Shown: one piece after another, positions 1 through 8,523 of the stretch
How the letters are laid out: every line of letters starts with the position of its first letter
Numbering within the stretch: position 1 is the stretch's first letter
From: a virus
Strand: one strand, 5' to 3'
Length of the DNA stretch: 57,709 nucleotides
Virus record (IMG/VR): IMGVR_UViG_3300048585_000089
Location: 1 to 57,709 of that record
Program-made: the position numbers and the translations under genes
Notes under the pieces: generated by a model
Databases searched by the model: none
What the model saw: only the letters and a program-made list of their open reading frames with translations
Told to the model about the DNA's origin: nothing

Positions 1-7
1 GGTACCG
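1..7. repeat. Terminal GGTACCG shared by both window ends
   Basis: The first seven bases are the same as the last seven bases of the window (57703-57709). If the molecule is circular or circularly permuted, the ends can be joined through this overlap, putting the YopX-side terminator about 60 bp from the amidase gene. GGTACC is also a six-base palindrome, so chance or a cloning/linearisation site cannot be excluded. Confidence 0.4.
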
Positions 8-26
8 TATCTTGTTCCGTTTAGGT

Positions 27-50
27 AAAAAAAAACACCCGAAGGTGTTT
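27..50 (-). terminator. Rho-independent terminator at the end of the left-arm operon
   Basis: Read on the minus strand, a 7-bp stem (AAACACC/GGTGTTT) with a TTCG loop is followed directly by about nine U residues. It lies roughly 60 bp downstream of the YopX gene stop, where the long minus-strand operon would end. Confidence 0.85.
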
Positions 51-108
51 ATATTGGTTTTTTTTTTGAGGACCCTACTATATTATAGCTGGGTTCTTTT
101 TTTTTTTT

Positions 109-402
109 TTATTCCTTTATGTCATTTTTATGTATATTTCCATATATTTGAAAATTATTGTAGTGTTCAAGAGCATAATGTGTTCCTAACTCTATACTAA
201 CCAACTCGCATCCAGTCCCAGCAGTATTTCTTATAACTAAATATTCTTTGGGATACAAGAATACACCACGCCAAGCTTTAACAAAATCACCTTCAAAAAT
301 ATCTTTTCCATGTACATCCTTTATATTAGTACATAATTCAAAATGACCTTCTAAGGTATATACGGTTTCATGGGGACTCCATACTCTGAATTTTAAAGAC
401 AT
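109..402 (-). CDS. YopX family protein
   Basis: 97-residue protein with the typical YopX opening (KFRVW near the N-terminus) and the central D-x-x-G-K-D-I-F-E-G-D motif around residues 30-40. YopX proteins are small phage and prophage proteins of unknown function with a beta-rich, homooligomeric fold. The start is supported by GAGGAGGG about 9 nt upstream. It is the last gene of the left-arm minus-strand operon, directly after nrdJ and before the terminator at 27-50. No biochemical role can be inferred. Confidence 0.85.
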   Translation of the reverse strand: MSLKFRVWSPHETVYTLEGHFELCTNIKDVHGKDIFEGDFVKAWRGVFLYPKEYLVIRNTAGTGCELVSIELGTHYALEHYNNFQIYGNIHKNDIKE

Positions 403-416
403 TTATATATCCCTCC

Positions 417-3362
417 TCAACACTTTGAAAAACCACAGACTACGCATTTAATACAACCCTCTATATTAGCTATCTCCGTGCCACAATCAGGGCATTTATT
501 CTGATTTTTCGGCATAGCTAATTTAATTTGGGGCATATTAATTTTTTTAAAGTTTTGTTGAACCTCCTGCATTACTTTACCTATTACATTAGGACAAGAT
601 TTACCTTTAAGATTAGGATTCTTACCTGCTTGATATCTGAAGTTATCACAAACAACCGAATTCAATTGGTCTATTATCTCAGCTACTGGAACTCCATAGC
701 GCAAAGCAATTGAAATTAATCTAGATGTACCATCAGCAAATCCAGCACATCCGCCACCAGCACCAGTCCTAAGTAAAACTTCATAAATTGCATTAGGTAT
801 AGAGTTTATAGTTATTAGCATTTTACCACAGCCAGTAGACACTTGTTTTGTTAATCCGTTTAATTCAACAGGTCTAATTTCAGGTAATATTTCAACTACA
901 GCCGTCTCTATTTTCCTTTCTTTTCCTTTTAAAGGCTGACTTTCTCTACTACCATCACGATAAATGGTAATTCCTTTACAACCTAAATCATATGCTAATT
1001 TAAAGGCTTTTGATATTTCACCTACACTTACATCACTGTTAAAGTTAATAGTTTTGCTAACAGCATTATCTACGTTTTTTTGGAAGGCAGCTTGCATATG
1101 TACATGATCTATTGGAGATATTTCAGAGGCTTCTTTATAAATACTTACTAAATCCTCTAGACCATATACTTCACCTTTTTTACCTTCTGTTATAAAATAG
1201 TCAATAGTTTCATCCCGCAATATATTATCAGTATCTTTATGGGCAGCTCGAATATACTTCTTTACTTCTTCATTAATAAAATATAATTTACCACCATCAG
1301 CCAATTCTTTCTCATAAGATAATTTAAATATAGGTTCAATACCACTGGATACTCCAGCTATAACCGATATCGTACCAGTTGGGGCAATTGTTATGGTGCT
1401 AGCGTTCCGCATGGGTATGTGTGCTAAGCTCCAAACTGATTTCTCCCAATTAGGAAAAGGACCTCTTTTAACTGCCAATGCTGTAGAGGCCTTATGAGAT
1501 TCTTTTTGTATGAAGGACATTAAGGTAGTAGCTAATTCCAGAGCTGCTGGGCTATCATAGGGTATTTTAAGTTTGAATAGCATATCAGCCCAACCCATTA
1601 TACCTAAACCTATCTTACGATTAGCTTTAACCATATCGTCTATTTGCTTCAATGGATACTTACTCAAATCAATTATACAATCCAAAAAGTCTACGGCTAA
1701 ATGAACCGCCTCACAAAGATGTTCCATATTAATTGTGCCATCCTCATCCACCATATTAGCTAGATTTATTGAACCTAAATTACAGGCTTCATAAGGTAGC
1801 AAAGGTTGTTCGCCACAATTATGTATTAACACATGATTAGCAAAAAAGTTATGGCAATCTTCTACTTCCATATCATATACATCTTCGGTGTAATCTAATT
1901 CAGTTACAGATAATAAACGCATATTTACACCCACTGGATGTACATCTAATCTATTTTTCCAGTCTTTAGGTTCTTTTACTTTGGGTAACCACCTGCCCGT
2001 CGCAGGGCAATGATCTGCCCAATTTACATGGCCTATGTTTGTAGCGCTTGAGTGTTCTCCGTGCTCCATTATCTCCAAGTTACTAAAGGCGTTATTTTTA
2101 GGGTCATTATCTAAGTGATGTACATCTTTATCCTGCAGATCACCAAAATAATGTTTAGCAATAAAAACATGTTCAGCAGATACGCTTGCTGAAGTGCCAG
2201 TTAAATAACTCTTTACATATTTTTGGTTTTTTGGTGCCTTATTTAAAGCCACCATCCTATCTGTCTTTTGTAAATTCTGTGCTTCTATATAACCTCTATT
2301 GCGTGTATAAAATTTATGCTCAGGTGTACAAATAACATCACCCTTAGTTGTAGATACCTTAACCAGTTTAGCATCTCTTTTAGTCTTTCTAATGTTTTTT
2401 GCTTTACGTATAGTTAACTTATAATTTTCATCTACGCAGAATACATCAATTTCTGTGCCTACTAATTCTTCTATAGGTATCATGCCTTCTACAGTTTTAA
2501 TCAGAGTATCACCTACTACGCAGGGATTGGTAGCTTCAATTTCACCTAAGACAGGTATTGGATTATCTTTATTTATAATGTCTAGAAAGATTAAACCTGG
2601 TTCGCCTGTATTCCAAGCTCTTTGCACTATTTTATCCCATATCATCTTAGGATTAACTTTTGAATATATAGAACCCTGAAATTTTAAGGCAAAAGGTTTA
2701 TTATCTTCAAGACACTTCATAAATTCATATGTAATTCCTACAGACACATTGAAATTAGTTAATTCCTTTAAGTCTTGTTTAAGTTCAATAAATTCTAGAA
2801 TATCAGGATGGTCTACTCTAAGAATACCCATATTAGCGCCTCTTCTAGCTCCCCCTTGTTTAACAGCCTCAGTTGCGGCATTAAATACTCTCATAAAACT
2901 TATAGGTCCGCTAGCTTCACCTATTGTGCTACTTACAAGATCCCCTTTAGGTCTTAATTTAGAGAAGTTAAAGCCAGTCCCTCCACCCGTCTTTTGAATT
3001 ATGGCCATGTCTTTAATTGCTTGGAATATACCATCCATTGAATCTTCTACAGGTATAACAAAGCAAGCCGCTAATTGACCTAGGGTTCTTCCGGCATTCA
3101 TAATTGTGGGTGAGTTAGGTAAGAAATCTAATGAAGCCATTAAATTATAAAACTGATAGCATTTATTACCTGTTACTTGAGCGATATCATGCGTACTTCC
3201 CTTTATATAATCTTTGGCAACTTGTGATACTGCATTAGATATCCTATAAAACATTTGTTCTGGAGTCTCTCCACGCAAATACTTCTTCTCTAATACTTTT
3301 ATGGCATTTTCAGATAAAATTGGCGTACATAATTCATTTTCTGAATAATATTTCGAAAACAT
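417..3362 (-). CDS. nrdJ: Adenosylcobalamin-dependent (class II) ribonucleoside-diphosphate reductase with intein
   Basis: 981-residue precursor; removing the intein (residues 281-515) leaves a 746-residue enzyme, the normal size for NrdJ. It reduces ribonucleotides to deoxyribonucleotides with a B12-derived radical and needs no oxygen or partner subunit. Visible motifs: GGTGFNFSKLRP near 127-138, GGARRGANMG near 170-179, the N-P-C-G-E active-site loop (N279, P280, then C516-G-E after splicing), PYEACNLGSINL, and a C-terminal zinc ribbon (CPDCG...CIKCVVCG) plus the final FSKC redox tail. AGGAGG lies 7 nt before the ATG. With the neighbouring polymerase and dCMP deaminase it supplies dNTPs. 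No adjacent thioredoxin-like gene is seen, so the host probably re-reduces the enzyme. Confidence 0.95.
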   Translation of the reverse strand: MFSKYYSENELCTPILSENAIKVLEKKYLRGETPEQMFYRISNAVSQVAKDYIKGSTHDIAQVTGNKCYQFYNLMASLDFLPNSPTIMNAGRTLGQLAACFVIPVEDSMDGIFQAIKDMAIIQKTGGGTGFNFSKLRPKGDLVSSTIGEASGPISFMRVFNAATEAVKQGGARRGANMGILRVDHPDILEFIELKQDLKELTNFNVSVGITYEFMKCLEDNKPFALKFQGSIYSKVNPKMIWDKIVQRAWNTGEPGLIFLDIINKDNPIPVLGEIEATNPCVVGDTLIKTVEGMIPIEELVGTEIDVFCVDENYKLTIRKAKNIRKTKRDAKLVKVSTTKGDVICTPEHKFYTRNRGYIEAQNLQKTDRMVALNKAPKNQKYVKSYLTGTSASVSAEHVFIAKHYFGDLQDKDVHHLDNDPKNNAFSNLEIMEHGEHSSATNIGHVNWADHCPATGRWLPKVKEPKDWKNRLDVHPVGVNMRLLSVTELDYTEDVYDMEVEDCHNFFANHVLIHNCGEQPLLPYEACNLGSINLANMVDEDGTINMEHLCEAVHLAVDFLDCIIDLSKYPLKQIDDMVKANRKIGLGIMGWADMLFKLKIPYDSPAALELATTLMSFIQKESHKASTALAVKRGPFPNWEKSVWSLAHIPMRNASTITIAPTGTISVIAGVSSGIEPIFKLSYEKELADGGKLYFINEEVKKYIRAAHKDTDNILRDETIDYFITEGKKGEVYGLEDLVSIYKEASEISPIDHVHMQAAFQKNVDNAVSKTINFNSDVSVGEISKAFKLAYDLGCKGITIYRDGSRESQPLKGKERKIETAVVEILPEIRPVELNGLTKQVSTGCGKMLITINSIPNAIYEVLLRTGAGGGCAGFADGTSRLISIALRYGVPVAEIIDQLNSVVCDNFRYQAGKNPNLKGKSCPNVIGKVMQEVQQNFKKINMPQIKLAMPKNQNKCPDCGTEIANIEGCIKCVVCGFSKC
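1818..2522 (-). mobile_element. Intein with HNH homing endonuclease inside NrdJ
   Basis: Residues 281-515 of the precursor (235 aa) interrupt the N-P-C-G-E catalytic loop. The intein begins with Cys (CVVGDTLIKT, block A), has a block B T-P-E-H, a block F ending near CHNFFAN, and ends with H-N before a Cys +1 residue. All class 1 splicing residues are therefore present. In the middle is an HNH-type motif (HHLDNDPKNN...SNLEIMEHGEH, about residues 415-437), expected to cut intein-less nrdJ alleles. The +1 nucleophile Cys516 is also the radical-site cysteine of the reductase, so unspliced precursor must be inactive. Confidence 0.92.
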
Positions 3363-3388
3363 ACATATTCCTCCTGTCAGTATAAGTG

Positions 3389-5827
3389 CTATAATAGTAT
3401 TTTTATAAGTTCATCTTCTTTTTCTGGATCTACTGCTGCTTTAGTCTTCCAATCGAATTCAATTAGTTCTCCCCAATTTAGACCTACTTCAAAATCAGTT
3501 GTGAATGGTATAGGACAGTCAAATAATTCAATAGGTTTATTAATCATAATAGATTCACAATATTTATTCACAGATGCTATTGTATCTCTATCTTTAGGTA
3601 TCTCTAATAGTAATGAGTCATGTACAAGATTAATTATTTTAGTATCATACAAATTAAGTAAGGTATCTTCAGCTTCCATAGCGCAAACTAATAATAAATC
3701 AGAAGAGGATGATTGGATAGGAAAGTTTCTAGCTTCATTCTCTAAAGAATGTATTGATTCAGGAGTAACTAATCCAAATCTACGCCTACGCTTAAAAGGT
3801 GTTTCAAGATATTTACCCTCTCTAACTTGAGACGCACACCAATTAAGATATTCCTTCGCTCCATAATACTTATCTAACCACCCAGCAATCATTGCTTCTG
3901 CTTCGGTTTTACTTATTTGAAACTCATCGACAAATGATTGAGCTTCTCTCCCGTATGGAATACCAAAGTTAACAGCCTTAGCACGCATCTTCTCTTGTTT
4001 TGTATAATTTACTCCATATAAAGCTATAGCTGTTTCGTCGTGCAGATTTCGTCCTGAACGGAAGACATCCATAAGGACAGGGCATTTGCTAAGAAAGGCA
4101 AGCCACCGTAACTCAGCGCCCGAATAATCAATCTCAGCCAAAACATATCCGGGTCTAGATATGAATGCTTTTCGTACATTTCCAATACCATGGGCACTTG
4201 GCTGGTTTTGAACATTGGGCTCTTTAGAGCTAAGTCTTCCAGTTGCTGCGACATGTAAGTTAAACGTCGTTCTAACTCTTCCATCTTTATCTCTAGCATT
4301 TAATAAACCCTCCACATATGTTGCTTTTTCTTTTTGCACTGTTCTGTAGTTTAAAACCTCTACTATAAGCTTGGGTTTTGGTTCAATAGAATTAAGAATA
4401 ATTTTATCTGTACTACGTGCTTTTCTAATTCTAGGCTTTAATTTTAATCGGTCAAAAACCATCCAAGCCATCTGTTGTGAAGAACCTGGATTAAAAAACA
4501 ATGGTTTTGATTTTGCTCCAGTATCAAGTACATATTGTTCTACATCCCAAATAGGATCGGATAATTCAGCAATATGCATTTTTATTTTATCTAATTCTAT
4601 GGCATATTTAATATTTAAATCTTCTAAGAAATCAGCATCAACTAAAATACCGTTCTGTTCAACTCTGGATAAAAAATTGGAAGCAGGGATGAGAAGTTCC
4701 TCATATAGGCTCCTCAATCGCGGATCCTTATCAAGTGCAGCTGCGAAAACACTCTCCAACTGGTACGTATAGGTGCAGTCGACTGCAACACGCTCACATA
4801 GAGCGTCAAAGAAAGACTCATAGGATTCTAGTGTAACTGCTTTCCAATTCTGATTCATCTTATATTTATATTCAGCCGCCTGTAGGAAGGTTTTGGATAA
4901 ATATCCTAAATTATGTTCAGAGGTTTCATCTAAAGCATAATGCATATAGATTGTATCTCCATCAATGTTTGCTTCTCCAAGTTCTCTAGCCCAAGTAATT
5001 TTTTTATCATACTTGCCATGATGATATATACATTTCCACGGTACATTATCTATAAAGTTATGATAAAGCTTTCTTTGACTTCGTGGAATAACAAACACTT
5101 TATCTTTTTCATAACATATTCCAGCAACTAAAAACTCAGCTTCTCTATAATCAAGAGATGTAGTTTCTATATCTATAGCTACTTTAGATGGTTTTAGTTC
5201 TTTTAGCATTTTCCAGGCATCCTGCATTTTTTCTGGTGTATCTAATATTTTAAATTCTAAATTACTTTCTTCTTTTTTATCCCTACCAAAGAACACAGAA
5301 GCAGCATATTGTAGTTGTAATAAGAAGGGTTTATAATCTCTCGGTGATCTTAAAATTAGACTAGGATTTATTATAGGAATAACTATTGCTTCACCACAAA
5401 AGGGGTATTTTTTAGCTACCCCATACTCTTGTGTTATTTTAATTGTTGTATTCCCTAATAAAGTTTGTAATGCTGTACTACCACAAACTAAAATTAATTT
5501 AGGTGAAACTAGCGCAATCTCATTTAATAATCTATTACGGCAGTTAAGTATAGCTTCTTTTGGAATTTTCTTTCCCTTTTGTTTAGGAATGGCGCATGCT
5601 ATAGCTGTAGTATAAAATACTTCTTTATCCTTATTATCTAAACCCACCTTTTCTAAAGTCTGCTTCAATACACCAGCTCCTGGACCAGTCATTACCTTAT
5701 TATTCTTAGCTTCAAGAGCTGTAGGTACATCACCTATAACCATTATGTCTCTTTTCTCATATACAATAGATCCACTTCTTATACGTGGAAATCCGACACA
5801 AACACAATTATCGCATTTATTACACAT
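3389..5827 (-). CDS. Family A DNA polymerase with N-terminal uracil-DNA-glycosylase-like domain
   Basis: 812 residues from ATG 5827 (GGAGGT 6 nt upstream; a longer frame to 5875 lacks this support). Residues 1-185 resemble family 4 uracil-DNA glycosylase: Cys at 2, 5, 8/10, 78 and 96 could hold a 4Fe-4S cluster. The usual GEAPG motif is replaced by GDVPT, and the HP-x motif by NPS, so glycosylase activity is doubtful. A DnaQ-like 3'-5' exonuclease follows (D219-I-E, later D-x-T-Y). The Pol I palm has motif A DYSGAELR (about 565), motif B R-x3-K-x3-FGIPYG (about 615) and motif C HDS (736-738). Such UDG-polymerase fusions are known in Bacillus phage SPO1 relatives. The start overlaps the upstream gene's end by 8 bp. 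This is presumably the replicative polymerase. Confidence 0.93.
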   Translation of the reverse strand: MCNKCDNCVCVGFPRIRSGSIVYEKRDIMVIGDVPTALEAKNNKVMTGPGAGVLKQTLEKVGLDNKDKEVFYTTAIACAIPKQKGKKIPKEAILNCRNRLLNEIALVSPKLILVCGSTALQTLLGNTTIKITQEYGVAKKYPFCGEAIVIPIINPSLILRSPRDYKPFLLQLQYAASVFFGRDKKEESNLEFKILDTPEKMQDAWKMLKELKPSKVAIDIETTSLDYREAEFLVAGICYEKDKVFVIPRSQRKLYHNFIDNVPWKCIYHHGKYDKKITWARELGEANIDGDTIYMHYALDETSEHNLGYLSKTFLQAAEYKYKMNQNWKAVTLESYESFFDALCERVAVDCTYTYQLESVFAAALDKDPRLRSLYEELLIPASNFLSRVEQNGILVDADFLEDLNIKYAIELDKIKMHIAELSDPIWDVEQYVLDTGAKSKPLFFNPGSSQQMAWMVFDRLKLKPRIRKARSTDKIILNSIEPKPKLIVEVLNYRTVQKEKATYVEGLLNARDKDGRVRTTFNLHVAATGRLSSKEPNVQNQPSAHGIGNVRKAFISRPGYVLAEIDYSGAELRWLAFLSKCPVLMDVFRSGRNLHDETAIALYGVNYTKQEKMRAKAVNFGIPYGREAQSFVDEFQISKTEAEAMIAGWLDKYYGAKEYLNWCASQVREGKYLETPFKRRRRFGLVTPESIHSLENEARNFPIQSSSSDLLLVCAMEAEDTLLNLYDTKIINLVHDSLLLEIPKDRDTIASVNKYCESIMINKPIELFDCPIPFTTDFEVGLNWGELIEFDWKTKAAVDPEKEDELIKILL

Positions 5828-6611
5828 CAATAGACCTCCAGTTATCAATATTTGTAGAGTCTTGCCAATTAGCAATATTCTTCTTGAGCAATTTGAGATC
5901 TATATTAGTTTCGTTAAATGAGAAGGGTATTTTAGGTCTATCATCCTCATCTATAGATAAACCTGCTTTAGTAAAAACATAAGGTAAAGCACTATCTATA
6001 CCTCTTACTTCTGGTATATATTGATCACGCATAGCTAAAGCCATCAGGCGTACTTCCATAGGGCTTTTCTGACATCCCAATAAGTGTATATCTAGGCCTC
6101 TTAGTTTTTTACCTAAAGTGTGTAAAACATCTATTCGAATATCTCTAGAGCCTAATAGACTTAGGGATTTGGGTATACCTATACAATCGATATCCCATCC
6201 CAACATAATCTCAGCACAGTCTAACCATTCTTCTCTGGTTTTACCTTGAGGTACTGCCATTATTTTAAATGGAAAATTATTTCTTACCCATTTTAAGGCT
6301 TCCTCTCCAGCATCTAAAGTCCTTTCTGAATCCATTATAACATCTGGTAAAATTATTTCATCAGCACTAACAGACATAGCTTTTTTAACTAGTTCTACAA
6401 TATCCGTGGCTTTATTTTGTTCTATTACACCATTATCTAAAATCAAATATTTAGTAGAAATTAAACCCATCTGACGATAAAACTTTGTATATTTATTTTG
6501 TTTTTCTATAGGTTTATCAAGATTATCTATTAAATGAGCTAAGCACATGTGATAATCATCTTTTGCTATTAAACCTAAAAATGCTGTCGGTAATATTGTA
6601 GCTACTTTCAT
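5820..6611 (-). CDS. dpdA: DpdA-like DNA guanine transglycosylase (7-deazaguanine insertion)
   Basis: 263-residue protein of the tRNA-guanine-transglycosylase superfamily as found in phages (DpdA type). It keeps the order of TGT motifs: LDNG at 58-61 and PD at 89-90 (base pocket), AVPQG at 119-123 (equivalent to VQGG), GIP, LLGCQKSP at 177-184 (like MGVGTP), and GIDSALPY at 204-211, whose D206 aligns with the catalytic nucleophile Asp. No zinc-binding Cys/His cluster typical of tRNA enzymes is seen. Family knowledge: DpdA exchanges guanine in DNA for preQ0 or a derivative, protecting against restriction. Its context, with FolE, QueD, QueE and QueC in the same operon, strongly supports this. 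A tRNA-modifying role is the alternative. Confidence 0.8.
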   Translation of the reverse strand: MKVATILPTAFLGLIAKDDYHMCLAHLIDNLDKPIEKQNKYTKFYRQMGLISTKYLILDNGVIEQNKATDIVELVKKAMSVSADEIILPDVIMDSERTLDAGEEALKWVRNNFPFKIMAVPQGKTREEWLDCAEIMLGWDIDCIGIPKSLSLLGSRDIRIDVLHTLGKKLRGLDIHLLGCQKSPMEVRLMALAMRDQYIPEVRGIDSALPYVFTKAGLSIDEDDRPKIPFSFNETNIDLKLLKKNIANWQDSTNIDNWRSIDV

Positions 6612-6624
6612 ATAGTATTTCTCC

Positions 6625-7035
6625 TTATAAAGTATTATTGGATATTAAAAAAGATATACCAGCGTTTTTTATTAATTTAATACACATGAGGCATGGTATT
6701 GCATTTAATTCTTTTTTCTTTTCTAGGTCGTAACCGTAAAGATACAGCGTAGCTCCCTGTAGTTCCTCTTTGGATGCATTAATAATTGCATTAGCTTCAG
6801 CATGTACTGATTTGCATAATTCATAATTACTTCCGCTAGGTATATTAAGCTTTTGTCTGTCACAACAACTAACATCACAGCAATTAACTTCTCCTCTAGG
6901 AGAGCCATTATATCCCGTGGCTACTATTTTATCCTCTTGTACGATGACAGCACCATATTTTTTTCTTCTGCAAGTACTCCTTGCACTAACTGCTTTAGCC
7001 ACACCCAAATAATATTCTGACTTTGATATACGCAT
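6625..7035 (-). CDS. dCMP deaminase
   Basis: 136 residues from the second ATG (7035), which has AGGAG 9 nt upstream; the first ATG (7044) abuts the ribosome-binding site and is unlikely. Zinc site and catalytic Glu: H-A-E-A-N-A (about residue 80) and P-C-L-M-C near the C-terminus. An extra Cys-rich stretch (NCCDVSCCD, about residues 52-60) is typical of dCMP deaminases with a second zinc. It converts dCMP to dUMP for dTTP synthesis. No thymidylate synthase is present in this window, so the host enzyme must complete the pathway. Confidence 0.9.
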   Translation of the reverse strand: MRISKSEYYLGVAKAVSARSTCRRKKYGAVIVQEDKIVATGYNGSPRGEVNCCDVSCCDRQKLNIPSGSNYELCKSVHAEANAIINASKEELQGATLYLYGYDLEKKKELNAIPCLMCIKLIKNAGISFLISNNTL

Positions 7036-7060
7036 ATTAATCATCTCCTAAATAAGAGTA

Positions 7061-7093
7061 GAATGGGCCTGTAATTAAATTACAGACCTATTC
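7061..7093 (-). terminator. Strong hairpin between queC and the dCMP deaminase gene
   Basis: GAAT-x-GG-x-CTGTAAT pairs with ATTACAG-x-CC-x-ATTC around a TTA loop. On the minus strand it follows the queC stop, with only a weak U-rich tail. It could be an attenuator or RNA-processing site separating the preQ0 genes from the dpdA/polymerase genes. Confidence 0.5.
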
Positions 7094-7137
7094 GTACCAG
7101 GGTGTTTTATACTAATAACTTAAAGGATCTTCCGCGC
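7093..7137 (-). repeat. Copy of the bipartite motif GCGCGGA-N30-CTGGTACG
   Basis: Minus-strand copy of a motif recurring through the window: GCGCGGA at 7131-7137, then 30 nt, then CTGGTACG at 7093-7100. It spans the intergenic space and the last codons of queC and abuts the hairpin at 7061-7093. Confidence 0.55.
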
Positions 7138-7798
7138 CATTAGACCTAAATGCGGCAATTCTATCTATACATGTTCCGCAGGTACCACAAGGTTTATCTT
7201 TACCCACATAACAACTCCAAGTATGTTCAAATGGAACTTTATACTGCATACCCATCTCGATTACCTCAGATTTATTCATTTGGATAAGAGGGGCTTCAAG
7301 AGCTACCTCCCATCCTGATCCCTCCCAGATAGCAACTCTTATCGAGTTAACAAAGGTTTCAGTGCAGTCTGGATAAGCTCCGCCTACTGCATCATCAGCA
7401 TGAGCTCCATAATATATTTTAGAACATTTTAATTGGATTGCTACAGCAGCTGCATAGGAAAGGAATAAACCATTTCTGTATGGAACATATGTTTTTACTA
7501 CTCCGGAGCCACCCATATCCTCTAATTGCTTTGCATAACTCTCTTTAGGCATTTCAGTTGTACTGCCTTCCAGTAAGGCGCTGGATTTATCAAATTTAAA
7601 TACAGAAGAGAGATCTTCTTCAATTAACTGCACTCCCCAATGCTTTGTTTGTAATCTAGCGCATTCCCTTTCTTTGTTATGTTTTTGCCCATAGACTAAA
7701 TTCAATGCAATTACATTATCAGCTTTATACATGCTAACCGCTATAGCCAATACCGTTGAACTGTCTATTCCACCACTTAATAATACTAAAGCTTTCAT
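7112..7798 (-). CDS. queC: 7-cyano-7-deazaguanine (preQ0) synthase QueC
   Basis: 228 residues, standard QueC length. The N-terminal PP-loop SGGIDSST (8-15) binds ATP; VYGQKH and TYVPYRNG follow; a C-terminal zinc site is made of CYVG...PCGTCGTC. It converts 7-carboxy-7-deazaguanine to preQ0 with ATP and ammonia. There is no extra amidotransferase domain, so it is not the Gat-QueC fusion that yields the G+ (archaeosine-type) base in some phages. The start overlaps the end of the MazG gene by 4 bp (ATGA), showing translational coupling. Confidence 0.95.
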   Translation of the reverse strand: MKALVLLSGGIDSSTVLAIAVSMYKADNVIALNLVYGQKHNKERECARLQTKHWGVQLIEEDLSSVFKFDKSSALLEGSTTEMPKESYAKQLEDMGGSGVVKTYVPYRNGLFLSYAAAVAIQLKCSKIYYGAHADDAVGGAYPDCTETFVNSIRVAIWEGSGWEVALEAPLIQMNKSEVIEMGMQYKVPFEHTWSCYVGKDKPCGTCGTCIDRIAAFRSNGAEDPLSY

Positions 7799-8502
7799 GT
7801 TATGTCTTCCCCCTTATTATTACTCCTGTTAACATTCTTTCTAGATTTTTTTTCTCTTTTTTCTTGTACCTTAATCTCTTTATCTAAGTACCAAGCAGCT
7901 TTCTTTAAATCCTCTAAACCATTTTTACCTGAATAGCGGCTCGTGTATTTAACAACATTACCTAAATTGAAATTTAGATTTTGGTCTATTATGAAATCAA
8001 TTGGTTCTATTAAGCCGGTCCTATAATAATTAGGATTAAACTTATCTTCTTTAATTAGTTCCTCTTTAATTAGTTCTTCTTTAATCGGATCTTCAATATT
8101 TATTTCCTGACATAGCATTTTATATTCATTTGTCTCTTCAAAAGCTTTTTCCTTAGTGTGACGCATAGTACTATCTTTATCAGTATATTTTTGTTCATAT
8201 CTGTGCCTTAATTTGTATACATTCAAAAGCATTACATTATCCATTTGGATATTCAAGCTTGATGCTATAGCAGTAAGATACCAAAATACATCTCCTAACT
8301 CTTTAGTCATTTTCATTCTATCGAGTTTTTCACCATGAAATATATGATGTTTCAATAATTCTACCACTTCTCCAACCTCGCCTGCCATGCCTAAACCCCA
8401 ATCCAGTAATTCTGCTTGTTCTGGATACAGCATCTCATGCTTTTTGAAGGTTCTTTTTGTTTCTTGTTGATACATTTTTAACACACTATTATCATCTCGC
8501 AT
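7795..8502 (-). CDS. MazG-like nucleotide pyrophosphohydrolase fused to DUF3310
   Basis: 235 residues from ATG 8502 (AGGAGG 6 nt upstream; the frame's first ATG at 8508 has no spacer). N-terminal half: all-alpha NTP pyrophosphohydrolase with the E-x2-E metal motif (AGEVGEVVELL) and a K-E-L-G-D-V-F-W second helix (ExxD). C-terminal half: DUF3310 signature (NPNYY...IEPIDFI...GNVVKYTSRY..K-x-G-x-x-DLKKAAWYL). The linker holds a small internal repeat of IKEEL. MazG proteins hydrolyse NTPs/dNTPs or ppGpp; here it might adjust the nucleotide pool or host stress signalling. DUF3310 has no known activity. It sits between folE and queC. Confidence 0.85.
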   Translation of the reverse strand: MRDDNSVLKMYQQETKRTFKKHEMLYPEQAELLDWGLGMAGEVGEVVELLKHHIFHGEKLDRMKMTKELGDVFWYLTAIASSLNIQMDNVMLLNVYKLRHRYEQKYTDKDSTMRHTKEKAFEETNEYKMLCQEINIEDPIKEELIKEELIKEDKFNPNYYRTGLIEPIDFIIDQNLNFNLGNVVKYTSRYSGKNGLEDLKKAAWYLDKEIKVQEKREKKSRKNVNRSNNKGEDIT

Positions 8503-8523
8503 TATCATCCTCCTATCTAATAG

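Noticed and set aside
417-3362. Class I or class III ribonucleotide reductase
   Set aside because: No small subunit gene, no glycyl radical or activase; the C-terminal zinc ribbon and motif set fit class II.
4760-4767. CTGGTACG as a conserved peptide-coding motif
   Set aside because: Copies are read in all three frames and on both strands (for example Y-Q-L, P-G-T, T-W-Y), so the conservation is at DNA level.
7112-7798. Gat-QueC (amidotransferase fusion giving the G+ base)
   Set aside because: The protein is only 228 residues and has just the QueC domain.
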